A DNA stretch of 64,000 nucleotides, taken from the NCBI RefSeq assembly GCF_036669915.1, contig NC_089313.1:17670662-17734661 (forward strand). The letters are read 5' to 3'. The stretch comes from Pocillopora verrucosa (Eukaryota; Cnidaria; Anthozoa; Scleractinia; Pocilloporidae). The position numbers and the translations under genes are program-made. The notes beneath the pieces are model-generated. The model searched no databases. It was not told where the DNA came from and saw only the letters and a list, made by a program, of their open reading frames with translations. Below are positions 46,401 to 60,100 of the stretch, piece by piece (position 1 is the first letter of the stretch; each line of letters opens with the position of its first letter).

Positions 46401-49400
46401 CAGGTTTTTTTCTTGCTGAATAGTGTAGTGCAAATATCTGTCTAGTACTCATGGTCCTGATATATCACATGATGCAAGGGAAGTAATGACAATGTTCCTC
46501 ATTTCAAATAGAGACACACAAAAAGTGGTCACTAGTTAATACACATACCTGAAATTATAACCAGGTGCAATTGGTGATTTAGAGTCATCCAATCTAGAGG
46601 TAGGAAAACCATTCAGTTATATATCTAACTTAAACCAAAAGTAAGGTACACCTCAGCAACTTTTAAGGTAAAAAAAAAAAGTTCAATACAAACCATGGCT
46701 GCAGAAATGGTTCCCAAATAATCACCTGTCATTGTTTCCTTAACTGACATTTAATTTATTGATTAAATTTGATTTTATAATTGACCACATGATTGACATA
46801 TTGATGACATAATCACTAAGTAAGTCGATCTTCAGTTCAAAGTAATGACATGTTCTTATAAAAATGTTCTGAAACTAGTGTGTTTCTGCTTGATCTGCTG
46901 ACCCGTTTTACTGACCCCTTTTGCTAACCTGTTAATTGTCTACTGGGATAGTTTTGATTGGATAGCACCACAGAAGTAAGTAATTTTTTAAGAAACAAGT
47001 TGCTTATGGCCAGCAATTTCAAGAATTGCTCGCTATTAGGTTTCTGATGAATCATGTGTTAATTCTCATTGAACAGATTAAAGATCATATGATTATGTGT
47101 CGAATTATTACTTCTGAGAACCATTTTTCCCTGAACCAGCCATATATATTTCATATCATAAGCTCAAAGATAATATATACTTATTAACTAAGTAGGCAGC
47201 TGGGTAGGTACATATTTGGTTACAGGTCATAACATACAGTCAGAGAACAGTGAAAGCTGTGGTTCAAGACTATATGTCAAATATATTCTCCCAAGCCTGA
47301 CCTAACTCAGACAATAAGCCTTTTATCATGTGACTACCAATCTCTCTTATTCTGTCTTTCTTCTCCCAGCTTTCATCTTATTGGGTCACATGGCTTATTC
47401 CAGCCCTGCTTAAACCATCACATATAATTCTCACATGGGGATTTTTCTACAGTGATTTTCAATTAAAGAGTAAACACACCCATCTGTCTGGTGTGATAAA
47501 GATATTTATTTCCTAACTAACATGATAAGAATCTTCCATTATAATACATGCTGTGTAAACTATAGCATAAAAAAAACTAAAATTGGATGCATTCCAAATA
47601 GAAAAATTTTAAATCAATTACCTCCTGAATGAATACTTAGGTTCACAGAAATATGCCAAAGGGTCAAAATTACAGTTCCATGTTATGACTATGGCAATGA
47701 CCCCACCCTAAAAAGAAAAGGAAAAGAAAAAACAAGGATTACAGGTGTTTATTGAATTGAAAGAAAAGCAAAGCGAGGATGTGAATATCAGGGGCTCTTT
47801 ATAATTTGACGTAGAAGGGAACCCAGAGAAGAATACACATGCAAAAACCAAAACTTGAAGTGAAATCTTCTCTCTTATTTGAAATCATGGTTGATCAATG
47901 CACAAACTGTCTGTAACCTGGACCTTATTTTTTACATAAAGTAAGAGACCTCACTCAACAAATTCCTCAATTACATCCACAAGACATACCTTGAAAGCAA
48001 TATCTTCAAAGTTCACATGTGCCAATTCAACTATTTTTCCGAGCTTGAAAATTGGACAAAGATGATCAGTTTGTGGGTCATAATTACAGTTCCTCAAGTA
48101 ACTTTCATCTTCTGTCATGATGTTTCTCCTAAATCAGCCAAGAGTACAGAAACAAAGACATATTAACTCAACAATAACTCCTTTTGTACCACTAATTCAA
48201 GATTATCTATTTCACTTATGGGATACTTACAGTGATTCGTTAAACTTTGGAAACTGTACACTGTTCTTTATGAGAAGGGTGAAATCCTTGGCAGCATCAA
48301 GAAGTGGAACAGTGTTACTATGGAAGAAATTTATATTGTTAATGCAACCTTAAGTTTATGAGGTATGCCATGACTTAAACACAATGACTTGGAACTACTC
48401 TTACTTCTCATAAAGGTTTGTTTAACACACCTTAAGTTGTACCCTGGCATGGGAAGCTCGTCAATCTCCACTGGACACCATGCATAAATTTCACAAACTT
48501 TACCAAAGGGCTTTCTATCAGCATCTACACATTTTCCAGTCTTGACGCCTTTTTGCGAAAAATGAAGGAAACCATAACACAATGTAAATTTTATCTTTAT
48601 CACAACACAGGATCTACATGATCCAAGTGCTAAATTCTCTTCCTTAAGTCTGCAAGTTTCTTTTTATAACAGTTATTTACTGGTATAAGGACACTGTTTC
48701 CTAGTTTGTTATTCATTATTATCCATAATTAACTGGTTGGTTTGGTTTTTGAGAGATTCTTGGGAGGTTCTTTTTAAAAGGGTCCCTTTAGTCTAGTTTC
48801 AGTTTCATGAACGGGTGAAAACATTTATCATTGAGGCACCCCAAAGGCATTTGCTAAAATCTAATTCAAAAAGGGTTTAACAAAGGAATGTAGTGTTCTT
48901 AACCCTTTAACTCTCAGAAGTGACTAACATGTAACTTCTCCCTATGATAACTACATTTTCTAGCAAATGATCAATGAGAATACTAAAACTTATCAGGAGG
49001 AAGTTTTTACCTTGATCTTACACCAAATTCTTATGACTAATTTACAAGGAATGGTGTAACAGCAAGAGCAGAGAATTAACAATCAGGTTTTGGGAGTTAA
49101 AGGATTAAATAATAAGAATTATACTTCGAAATGAACACCAAAGGGTAAACTTCATGGCTTACCATTGCCATTTTTGACTGGTTCAAACGGTGTGCAATCA
49201 CTGTCACTTTTGCATCTCACGTCTGTAAAGTTTGGGTCCTCAGGACATGTGGACTGATTTTGGTTAGGTGAGATAATCATGTTTGTCATGACAAACACAA
49301 CATTATTTTCCTTTATATGAATAGAAAAAAATAGGATACAAGTGAGTGTGACCCTTCAGTATTGTTCCACCCAAGCTAAATGCTAGTCACCAATTCTAGT

Positions 49401-50569
49401 TGGCAACTTTTGGTTAAAAATTGCTCACCAAAACTTTTTTCAACTCTTCATGGCACCCAATATTGCTGCTGTAGATTGGAGCACTGTCTATTTCAAATTG
49501 CAGAGCATATAGAAAACACTGTCTCCTTCAATGATAAAAATTTAATTTATTGATTCATAGTATAGTAGTAGAAGGTAAGCAAAGAAAGAGCCTGAAAAGT
49601 TTTAGTATACCTCTGGGGGTATCACAAAGTCAGATGAGTCCCAAACATGAAATCCGCCGTACAGAAAGAGTTCCATGCTCTTGTTTGTTAAGTTTGTGAA
49701 TGACAATCCCTTGACTTTTGTGGTCACTGAACTGTATGGCTTCTGAGACTCTTGGTACCCCTTCTTGTAAACAATCACATATCTGCAAGTTTTAAAAGCA
49801 TCAGAAAACATACCATTCTTTTGTAGATTAATTGAATTGTTCATCATTGTAAATAAGAAATGTAACCATTATCTATCATAAAAAAAATTAAGGAATTTAT
49901 TAGGGTTAAGGGAATGATTTTGGAATCTTTTCAGAGCGCTGCAGTCTTTTCACGAGGAAGCATATGCATGCAACCTTGTACTTAGGTTTTGAAGCGGAAA
50001 TTCATCTGCACTCATGCAGACGAGGATAAGTGAATCTCTTAATATTACATCTGCATTTTCAAATACACCTTTCTTACTCTGGTTTTTAATAAATATAATA
50101 AAACCCACAAATCTTTCACAGCGAAAGTCACTGAAGAATGAAATAAAAAAAAATAAAAATTAAAAAATTATTCATTATAGTTTCGTAAGAATTTGATGCT
50201 CAAACGAGCACCAGAGTCACGCTAAGGCTTACAGGGCCACTTTTTCATTGGAATTAATAGGAATATGACCATGTAACTCAGATACATTGGCTACAAAGTG
50301 ACATAACGATCTCCGAGTTTAGCAATAGCGCTGAGTAACATACTTGAAAATTTGCTAAATTTGTGATATTCCATGGAAACAGCTGGATCTCGCATGCATG
50401 TGTGAGAAATCGGTACGAATACTTACCCTATAACGTAAACAATAATAACCAGTTGTATCAAGCGATTAATAACTCCAACCCTCTTGCTTTTTATATGCAC
50501 TATCTTGGCTGTATCGTACTCGAAAACCGCCGCTAGTACGGTGTCACACACCTGCCCGCAAGTAACCAT
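43442..50569 (-). CDS. P2X receptor, ATP-gated cation channel, 12 exons
   Basis: Coding exons, minus strand: 50569-50427, 49782-49611, 49310-49163, 48548-48443, 48317-48231, 48128-47990, 47707-47622, 46593-46549, 45914-45824, 45724-45659, 45071-44955 and 43567-43442. They join in frame to 441 residues; human P2X4 has 388. Visible family marks: N-terminal YDTAK (conserved TxK), transmembrane 1 around [20 protein letters not shown]-contact lysines 70 and 72 in TTKVKG, Asn307-Phe308-Arg309 in GYNFR, Lys326 in [11 protein letters not shown], ectodomain cysteines, a second membrane segment around [20 protein letters not shown], and the trafficking motif YFYREKK. It should form trimers in the plasma membrane that open to Na+, K+ and Ca2+ on extracellular ATP. 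Subtype naming is not possible by eye, though P2X4 is the closest I recall. An alternative last exon may exist at 43831-43655. Confidence 0.95.
43655..43831 (-). CDS. Possible alternative terminal exon of the P2X gene
   Basis: After a TCTTCAG acceptor, the phase left open by exon 11 (phase 0) reads [15 protein letters not shown] through [19 protein letters not shown] to a stop at 43655, 58 residues. It would replace the 41-residue tail encoded at 43567-43442 with a more acidic one. A second AG seven bases upstream (TTTTCAG) gives only nine codons. It could instead be intron sequence with a chance frame. Confidence 0.4.
   Translation of the reverse strand: MKYCMADNKSSKLVNIVLTTCISGRMKLRVTRTVDDEEGFGDETKQLMEGRGTQFRSE
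44165..44374. repeat. Dispersed MITE-like repeat, family B, copy 3
   Basis: In the last P2X intron. It starts TTAACCCTTTAAACCCTG and ends TGTTAGGGTGTAAAAGC, and it shares AGACCATGAGAATAAAGG and GAGAATGTGGATACTGATG with the other copies. About 210 bases. Confidence 0.75.
44883..44932. repeat. Fragment of family A repeat near a P2X exon
   Basis: GTTATAGGGAGAAGTTACTTG and CACTCCTGGGAGTTAAAGGG are the right end of the family A element, ending about 23 bases from the donor of P2X exon 11. Confidence 0.65.
48899..49107. repeat. Dispersed MITE-like repeat, family A, copy 2
   Basis: In P2X intron 3. It starts TTAACCCTTTAACTCTCAG and ends TTTTGGGAGTTAAAGGATTA, a good inverted pair, with the internal words ATGTAACTTCTCCCTATGA and ACACCAAATTCTTATGACTAA. 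The most complete copy in this window. Confidence 0.8.
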
Positions 50570-51149
50570 TTTGGCTTCGAACTACGAACAACAATGCAAT
50601 TGTGGTGTAACAGAACACCAACATTCCCGTGGGAGATCTCGGTATCAGTATCCCGTTACGAGCTAATCAAGAATGGCGGTCGATCTCATGGTTACCTAAC
50701 CGTAATTTGAAGTTAAGAGACCCAAAGGTTCTTCAATACTTGATTACTTGAGAAAATTTGCAACGCATTTTTGTCATTAACTGTAGTGCAATGCTATAAT
50801 TATTTTCGTAGACGATTATTTGTACGAAATTCTCCAATTCCCCTTGAAACGAGGGTAGTTGGAGAATAATTATAATAATAGGTAAAGCCTTAAAAATAAA
50901 CTACTTCATTTATTTGAAAAGCTGAGAGTTGCATGTGAGGCAAACTTGGAACTTGAGAATACTCAGAGAAAATCATAAGTTGAGGTTAAATAGAGGCAAC
51001 CAATTGAATATTGAAACAATGAATTGGAATTTGTCCTAAAATTTCAACATTGATAACATAAAAATTAAAGTAATAACATTTGTTTATTAGAAATTGTTAT
51101 AAATCTTGGCCTGTTCTGGTTTTTTGTTTGTTTTTTTTTTTTTTCACTT
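50570..51149. other. P2X upstream region
   Basis: Promoter side of the P2X gene up to the decayed LINE. AT-rich with no named element. Confidence 0.4.
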
Positions 51150-52787
51150 TCGAAGATTCAAGAGGAAAATTTCACTTTGATTATTGCAAAGTCCTTCTAG
51201 TCCTTCCAGCAAGGTGTATTCCCAACATTTGGAAGACTGCAAAAGTAACAGCTTTACCCAAAGGCAAAGACAACACTTTGTGTGATAATTTTCGACCTAT
51301 ATCTCTTTTGCCCTGTCTTCCTAAGGTCATGGAGAAATTTTCAAACAATCAGTTACAAGCCTTTGCTTTGGAACACAACCTAATAAGCAGAGAACAGTTT
51401 GCCTACCAAAAGAATTCCTCATGTACTACAGCTCTACTTACTCTTACAGATAAGTGGAAATGGGCCATAGACAAGAAACAGATTAACATTGCTACATTTT
51501 TGGATCTCAAAAAAGCTTTCGACATAATAAACCACAAAATTATTTTGTCAAAGCTTAAAGTTGCTGATATTGAAGGCCATAGTGGTTTATGGTTAGAAAA
51601 TTATCTTCTGGACAGGAAGCAATTTGTCACCTTGAATGGTGCACAATCTGAGACTCTTACATTAGATTATGGAGTACCCCAATAGTGTAGTGTATTGGGT
51701 CCAACTTTATTTTCTATACACTACTATGATATTGTTAAATCGTGTAAAAATGGAGATGCCTCTCTATTTGCTGATGATACCGAAATCCATACAGCCCATT
51801 CTGAAGTAGAAGTGGCTGCACAATTTTTGAACTCTGATTTAAAAGATATCAATGATTGGCTATCTAACAATGAGATGGTAGTCCACCCCGTTAAATCAGA
51901 GGCCATGAAGATTGGAACTAAACAAGCTTTAAAAAAAGCAGGTGGTACTGAAATCAAATTAAATGACCACAAACTTAAAGAAGTATCATATTGTAAGTAC
52001 CTTGGAGTGTTTGTAGACAGTTCACTAAATTAGTCACCTCACATTGATCATATTTGCAAACAAACTTATCCCAAACTGAGGCTGTTAAACTGGCTATCTT
52101 GTTTCCTCTGTTCTGATGTATTAATTAAGATCTACAAGGCTACTATCCTTCCTATTCTGGATTATGCTTGTATTGTATGGATGGACTGTCCAAAGAATTT
52201 GTCTAACAAGTTGGAAAGACTTCAAAATCAAGCCTTAAGAATTATTTTCTGCAAGAATAGGAGAACATGTTCACAAGTTTTAAGGGACCAAGTAAAGATC
52301 TTGATTCTATTCAACCGTAGACGTTTGTTTCGATTTATAACTACATTTAAAATAGTGAATGATATTAACTGTCCAAAGCAACTCCAAGACAAACTTATAA
52401 AACGTTCTAGTATTCGCTCTCGCTCTTTGAGAGATGACTCTTTACTAAATGTTCCTAATGCTAAGTCGGGTTTGGTGAAAAAACTTTTGAATTCGCTGCT
52501 GTAAGAGACTGGAACTCTCTACCTAGGGATATCAGAACTATAACAAATCTCAGCACCTTTAAAAGTAAACTATTTGAATTTTTATTACAAGAGGATCACG
52601 ATTATTTATTCTTATAATTTCTTATTTTTACTATTTTGTATCATGATATTTTTAGTCCTTTTTTATGTATTTATAATAATTTTATTATATACAGATTTTA
52701 TACTATATATATGCACATGGGTTAATACCAGATAGTCTTTTAAGTCTATCTGATCCATTATTTTGCATTTCAAATAAAGGTTGTCAA

Positions 52788-52818
<31 letters not shown>
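51150..52818 (+). mobile_element. 5'-truncated, inactive LINE with reverse transcriptase
   Basis: The frame from about 51170 reads as a non-LTR reverse transcriptase: IPNIWKTAKVTALPKGKD, DNFRPISLLPCLPKVMEK, LDLKKAFDIINHKI, LDYGVPQ, SLFADDTEIHTAH (catalytic ADD) and KYLGVFVDSSLN, then LPILDYACIVWM and RDWNSLPRDIRT. A TAG at 51683-51685 interrupts the normal GVPQGSVLGP segment, a second TAG lies at 52032-52034, and a frameshift is needed near 52490. No endonuclease domain is present, so the copy is 5' truncated. AATAAA at 52773 and an (ATT)n tract at about 52789-52818 mark the 3' end, as expected for target-primed insertion of a CR1-like or related LINE. The clade call is tentative. Confidence 0.88.
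52789..52818. repeat. (ATT)n microsatellite at the LINE 3' end
   Basis: About ten ATT units directly after the LINE trailer. Likely the 3' terminal repeat of the element. Confidence 0.8.
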
Positions 52819-52934
52819 GCTGTGAATCGCTTGGATTGTTTACAACTTTATGTGAAACAAGAGCTGTGCGTACAGTTTATTGATTGGCTGATTGATTGGA
52901 TTCAGTTATCTTACATAAAAATAATTTGGTTTTA

Positions 52935-53150
52935 ACAACTGAGTTGCGAATGTAAATGGGCCACCTAAAAGAGTTTCTAAAGCTGACGTGTCAAGCGTTA
53001 GCCAGAGCGAAAGGCTGAAGCTTGAGACATCAGCTTTTGATACTCTGCGGGGGCCAATCAGTTGATAAAACCAAGTTATCATGTACTACCTTTCACCGAC
53101 GCAGCATCACAGTTTCTTTAGAAACTTTCCCCCTTATTCTTATAGCAATA
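52935..53150. repeat. Dispersed repeat, family C, copy 3
   Basis: Shares TTTCTAAAGCTGACGTG, the phrase around GCTGAAGCTTGAGACATCAG, and CATCACAGTTTCTTTAGAAA with the copies at 18191 and 1780. It lies just after the LINE and may be a separate insertion. Confidence 0.55.
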
Positions 53151-54154
53151 TTTGCGGCTGGATCAATAATTGTAACACCTCTTTTAACGAAAGTAATCTT
53201 GCGCATTTCTGTCAACGAAAACTCGTGGAATTCATTGCCGCATATCTAAAATTTCAATCAGTCAAAAGAAACCCTGCTGTCTCACAAAATACGCTCTGAT
53301 AAATATCTTTCCGAGACAGAAAACTTAGAAATTTAATGTTATCAGATGCAAATGCGAGAAAACGCTGAAAACATAAGATCATCGCGTTACAATGTAATAT
53401 CACTGAGCGTCTGTGAGGCAAAACGTAACATACGAATGGAAAACACCCCAGGTTACAAGCCATACGATATTCTTTAATTTTTGCCATAGTGTCTCCCACG
53501 TTTTTAAGAGTATCAGGCCCAGTCAGTTTTTGTTATGATGTTTGGCTGGAAAATTCTGCATCTCTCTCTGACTCTCAACAATTTAATGTGAACCCTGTCT
53601 TCCTCCTTTTGATGATTTAGTTGTCAGCAACCTGTTTCATTTTTCCATGTTTAATCAATTGTTTTCTTCACTAACATCCTGAGTAATGTCTACATTTTAT
53701 CGCAAATGACGTAACTTTACCCGTCAAGATAGAAGCTGACCACGCCTGTTTTGTTTTCTCTGAGATTTCGGTCTTTTGTCGCTTTTGTCCTTTTCCATTT
53801 AGTTGAATAATCACCGTCATTAACGTCCCACAATTGTTACAGTAGTCTTTGTCGCTATCGTCTGCTATCTTTGGTTTCATACAATTTATGTGTCGAATTT
53901 GAATGCCATATCACCAGATATTTCGGTTTCAAGAAATTTCCATTGCCCCCTACCAAGCGTTCTCTGAAGTCAACGACCACTCATAGCCATGCTTCGAGAA
54001 CAGGCTTGACCAATAGAACCACCCCACGTAAGCAGTAACGAACTAACTATTTACTCTCTGAAATAATACAGCCCTATTATCGTTGTAGCCTTACAGCACT
54101 GTGTGGCACGTGAGGAAGTTCCCTAACTAAACTAAATATATTGATTTTCCTTCT
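53151..54154. other. 5' flank of the repeated-module gene
   Basis: Non-coding. It should hold the promoter of the gene starting at 54155. No clear core element. Confidence 0.4.
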
Positions 54155-57100
54155 ATGGCATCCCCTCGGAGAGGCATTGATATATTTCCTCCATGGTACT
54201 ACACTGTCTCCGAAGAAACTTTTATTAGAGGTGAGAACGTTTTCAAAGCTTTAACCAGCTACGTTTCAGTTTCTATCACGAGGTCCAACGTGGTTGAGGG
54301 GTTTTACATATTTTGCCAACAATTTCCTCTAATATTTCGCATTTTTGTCTTTTAATGCAAGTCAAAACCTATTTTTAACACTGTAAAGGACTGAAGGATG
54401 TATGTCATGACTCGAAATTTCATAGGATAGCCGTAAATCTGCGAAGATCTGCAACGTTTTCGACAAATTTTTCATAACACTTGTTTTCCCGCGCGCGGGT
54501 TCTTGCTAATCGAATTCCTTCCCGTAATACTTTGCGCTGGTGGTGATTCGTTTTGAAGAAATGGCGCCACTGAGAGAAAGTCATCCATAAGTTTTACTTT
54601 TTCATCTGTGTTATACCTCATCGATGTTTGCGGACTTGAACTATTCTAGTTATGGTACCATAAATTTCAGTTGCTATCGTCAAATCTGTTTTTAACGTGT
54701 CACATGAATCCGGTCATGTGAGTTAGCATAATTTTCCTATTGTGCAAGAAGAAGTCGTGCAGAGGTTCTTAAACGATCGATCGATTTATGCTCTCGGTTT
54801 AGTCGATCACAAAATGTTCCACACTACTTTGTGCCCGAAAGGCTGTGATATCGTACACCACGATGTGATCATTGCTCTTCAAGGTCTCGCTCCACGCATA
54901 AACTCGTCGCAGAATGCAGCGCCATTCAGTCCAACCAGGGCCACCCGTGGTAATAATAAAGAAGACTTCAGAAAACAGGTCGAGAGACTAATTTCCGGCG
55001 GCTGGAAGAAGAACAGGAACGTGCCAGAGGATGGAAAAGAGTTGCAGTTGCCACTGCTTCACCTGGTAAGCATGTTTGGAAAGTATGAGGCAGTTGAATG
55101 GTTGTTAAACGAAGAAGACTTCGACGCAACCCTTAGAACCTCCACAACCAATGAGACTGCACTGCATTTGGTAGCTCGTCACCTTTACAAGGCACTGTCA
55201 GCTCGTGAATCAAGGCTGGAGAATATGACTGCCACTGCTAAAGCGGTCAATTTTGAGAAAGTAGCTGTACTTCTCGTCAGGAAAGAAGTGAGCCTTTTCT
55301 GGGCAAAAGATGGCTTGAATAGGGAGACAGCTTTTCATATTCTTGGAAATTGTCTGGTTAAAGCTACTTTCCTGAATAATGAGTTAAAAGAAGAAGATCG
55401 GTGCTTGGTATTCTACTCAAAGAGTATTACTGCCATGTTTAAACTTCTACTGGCGGCAAAACGCTTAACAACAAGGGATATTGTAAAGGCACTAAGCGTT
55501 AGAAATGGTGATGGCGATAGCTCTTTACACATAATTGCCAGGGCAGGAGTACATGGCTACAAACTGCTCAAATACCTGGTGAAGTCTCTGGGGTCTGCTG
55601 ATATCATGAAAGTAAAGAATAGTAAACATCGGACTGTGCTAGATATCGTGAATGAATGTTATCCTGGTCATGAAAAGGAGTTGCTTGCTATTGAGGAAGG
55701 TGAGGCTGTCATCCTTAGAGGTGTTGGCAACCAAACTTGTATTTTGACAAGTTTTCTTTTACATTAGTCAGGACTAACATAACAATGGGATAGATAGTTT
55801 AGTAGGTAGATGGATAACTTAATTTAATGTGGATGAAACAGTCCTAGTTTTTCCTTAAAAAATGCCAATAAGAAAGAAACATGAACAAGAAAGCTAAGTG
55901 ATTTTGGCCAAGCAAACCTTGTCAGTGACAGTGTCCTCAGGTGGTCCAAAGCTGCCTTCAAGTAATTTTTCATGAGAACAATGCAAAAGTAACGCCACCA
56001 ACTGGCCAGCCATGCAAAACTATGTACCAACGATTTGGCTTTATACATAAATGATATCTTTTAAGAGCTGATCTAAAAATGGTTGTTTCAGAACTGACAG
56101 AATATCTATAACAGGGTCCTTAGCAACTAATGTTCAAGAGTCATCAGTTAAAATCCTGTTGAAGCCAGAATTCTTCAAGGCATTTTTCTGCAATTGCCAA
56201 AATTGCAGTCCATCTGCAAGAATCATTTGTTTGCTCAAAATTCCTTAAGGTAGTTATAATAGTCTAATTTAAAAACCTTGTCTCTTTAACTGGAGTTGTA
56301 CTGTTCAGTGGGTCTGACATTGAAATGAAATATAATCCAGCATCATGAGGAACATTGACATTCCTTCTTCTATTTACTACAGGGAAAAGAAACACTATGG
56401 CCTTAGTTCATGCAACCCTAGCTGCAGACGACAGAACACGTACAGCAACTACACCAAGCTCAAGTGAGCACAAGAAAGAATCACAGGAGCAGGTCAACTT
56501 CATTCAGGAGAGATCCAATGAAGCTTCAGGGTTGTGCTCTGAACCAGCATCATTAAACTGTGACTCAGCAAAACAGGAAAAGCAATGTGCTATACATACA
56601 AAACACTTTTCAGACACATGTTCTCAAGAATGCTTCGATACAATGGCAGCAGTTAATGTTATTCTTAACACCCACACTCCCCTCTGTCCAGAGGAATGTG
56701 ATCTGCAGCATCACCTACTCACATGCGCTGTCTTCCACCCCTCAGTTGTATTCCACACAGACATTAATGCTAGCATTCCTCTGACATTCAAGTTGTGTTT
56801 ACAGTCTTGTCTTAATGCAGGCTGGAAACAAAATATGGATGTTCCAGATCCTCTAGAGAGTCTACGTCTTCCATTGCTTCACCTGATTTGCATGCGAGGA
56901 AACTTTTCTGCAGCAGAAAAACTTGCTCAAGAAATAAAGCTAAGACCTGTTGTCTCTTCAGAGGGAAAGGAAACTCCTCTTCATGTTGCTGCTAGGTATT
57001 TCCCAATAACATATCCTGACAAAATTATTGCAGACGTCACATTCAAGTCAGTCTTGAACTTTCTTGTCAAGCAAGACAAAGGAATTCTTTTCAAAGTTGA

Positions 57101-60100
57101 TGCTAAGAATGAATCAGTGCTTCATGTTGTTAGTCATAGGATAATTGCAGCTTTCAAAGTCCTTGCAAGTCCATGTGAGAATTCTTACCTCCGTAGCTTA
57201 CAGCTCAGACAAAAGAACTGCTACATGAAAGCATTGAAAATTATTCTTGAAAAGCTGACAGATCTCCAGTCAGAGGACAAGGTTTGTAGAAGACTAATTT
57301 GCGAATTGCTGGCTGTTCAGAATGATGCCAATAGCACATTCATCGATGTTCTTCGTAAAGACTCAGTGAACGAAATTGTACAGAGCCTTGTTTTGCATGT
57401 GAAGGAGGAATTGCCATTTTGTTTTGCTGATGGAAGTTTTGATGTAGTCATCGCAGAATGCCCATCATCATGTCCTTGCAAAGGAAAAGCTGTTTCTACC
57501 AAGAACCTTGGTAGTCAAATGAAAGCTTCTCAATCAGAAGGTTTGTTACCCCTTGCAAAGGAGCAGTCTACTGTGAAATTTCTGTAGATGTGATGTACTT
57601 GTTGCTTTAGTTGCTCTATGTAGGGTTCACAATTCTCAGAAGAGGAGTGAATTACCTGAATAAATAAATTACACTGTATCTCCTTCATTTTTCTGTTTCT
57701 TTTGCACTTATTTGAGAATTATAAACCCTCTCAGAGTAAAGGAGAAGTTAAGATTTCTTCAATCCTTTACTCCCACAAGGATAGAGGGTCAAGACTTTTA
57801 TAAGGAGTAAATGCAAATGTCCAGTGGTAGTGCCAGCAATGGCAAAAACATGATCAGACTATTTTAGGCAGATACTATGGGTTTTCTAAGAACTATAATG
57901 ATGTCAACTCTGTTAATAATCAGAACAACCACCTGCCAATGTCAATGTTTTGCATTCTAGGCAGAGACTATCACAACATGTCTTTCACATCATCATGATC
58001 ATCATCACTGTCCACATTACAGAGTGAAGTCATTTCTTTGCAATGAAACATCAGTATTCAAATTCTCTATGCTGTTCTGTTCTCCTTACAAGGGGGATTT
58101 GTTTGACTATCAAGAGCTTCAGTTTGCAATCATTTTATTCTCATTACCTTAATATTTGGGTCGGGATAATACAGTTGGGAGATATTACATGCTTATCATC
58201 ACTCAGAGATCATCACTCAAGTGGTTAATGCTGAAAGTGTGTTCTTGGGAGAGACAATTAAATGTAACAGTATCTCCCACCCTGGAGTTGAATTAGATAC
58301 AGGCTAACTGGGGGGGGGGGGGATAGGAGAAATAGTCTTTTCAATGCTGCAAAAGCTAGAATAAGCACTGGTGGTGTGAGTTACCATGCCTGGGAGACTT
58401 TTTTAATCAGTTCACAAATCTGAAAGGCAAAGTATATGCAGATTGAAGACAACAATAGGAAATTGGGTTCTTTTATTTGTCTGGTTTTTTTTTTTTTTTT
58501 TTTCTTTTTTTTTTTTTTCTTTCTCCTACTGAAACAGTAGGGAATGTATTAAGAGGAATTGTAATAAATGAAGATACAAAAATTTGACTAATTGCGAAAA
58601 GAAAATGGAATAATTTATGAATTTATGATGTTCTAATACTGAATGTATTGCCTCTAACCAAAGGTGGAAGATCAAATTCAGTTCAAGAACCGGTGTCATC
58701 TTCACAAACTCTGTCACCACATGTAGACCACAGGGCTACCAAACAGCCTCAACCAGCTGCTTCCGCCCAAACAGCACCAGCTGCTCACAGCCAATCTTGC
58801 CATCTTACTCTCGTTCAACCTGCTCAGGCTACCTCCGTTGAACTGTTGCAAGTTGGTTGCATTCCACCTGCACAAGTTTCTTGCAATCAACCTGCACAAG
58901 TTACTTACAATGAGCCTGTTCAGTATTCTTCCGCTCAGCCAGCCCAAATCCAAGCTGTTCAAGCAGCTACAACATCAAGAAGGCCCCAAGCAGAAGTGCA
59001 AAGCATTCAAGTGCTTAGACAAGCAACAGCAGGCAACTCCTTACAGCAGACTTTCCCTGTAGCAAAACCCACTCACCATATTCCTGTGGTCATTATAAAA
59101 CAGGAACAGGATGGTGAAGAATATGATGCTGAGTGTTTTCATACCAGTAGTAGCCAATGCAGAGCTTCCCCACCAAAACAGAATGCTGTTATAGTTACAT
59201 CAGACACCCCTGATGTTTCCACTGCAGTTCAGAATCCTTTAACAACACAGACAGCTGAAGAGGGGGTTCAGCAAGGAAACCCATCTTTGTTTTGTTCTTC
59301 ACCATTGGAATCGCTTCAGCAAATGAACCAGGCAGTAAGAAATGGGACAGCAGTTTTTGATCCTCCATCAGTTGTCAGTACCCAAACAACAGCTGTACCA
59401 CATCGACGAAGACGGGGTCGACCTTGCCAAGCTGTAAAGAGCAGTAGTACAGGTGCTGCTGTTGGCCAAACAGCAACAAAGACATTGCCACAGACTGAAC
59501 TACAGAAGATAACCCTAACAGTTAAAGACACAATTGTAGCAGAATCATTGGATAGTTTATCTGACACAGACTACAAGTTAGGTATGGTAACTAAAAATAT
59601 TGCACACTTAAAAAGTATTTTTGCCCTCCTTCCTCCTGCATCATGGTGGGTGTACTTCTATGGGTAAAAAGGTAGCAATGTTAATTTCGTAAATTGTGCA
59701 TTTCAGTAAATTCAGTAACGTTATATTCAACCATGTCACCAAAACTGAAGCAAGAAGGGCACAACTTCTTATCAGATTAGGCCTTAGCATGCTACAGTAC
59801 AGAAGTGTGACTTGTTCTTAGGCATTGTACTTTTATCATTCATAATTTAATCAAACTAATCTAATTGACGTGCAAGACATTTTATACTGATTGCTTTATT
59901 CCATACTAGTATGGTGAAAGTGTTTCTTAAACCTTGAAACTCTCAGAAGTAATGAACATGTAACTTCTCTATATAATATCCAAACATATGACAAGTAGAA
60001 TTTGTTTTGTTGATATAACACCAAACTCTGGTTACTAATTGACAATGAAATACGTAGCAGCTTGGGGGAAGAATTAACAATCAGATTTTGAGAGTTAAGG

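Noticed and set aside
51080..51150. Hydrophobic N-terminal stretch in frame before the LINE reverse transcriptase, resembling a signal peptide
   Set aside because: It is an artefact of translating a T-rich tract in flanking DNA, not part of the element.
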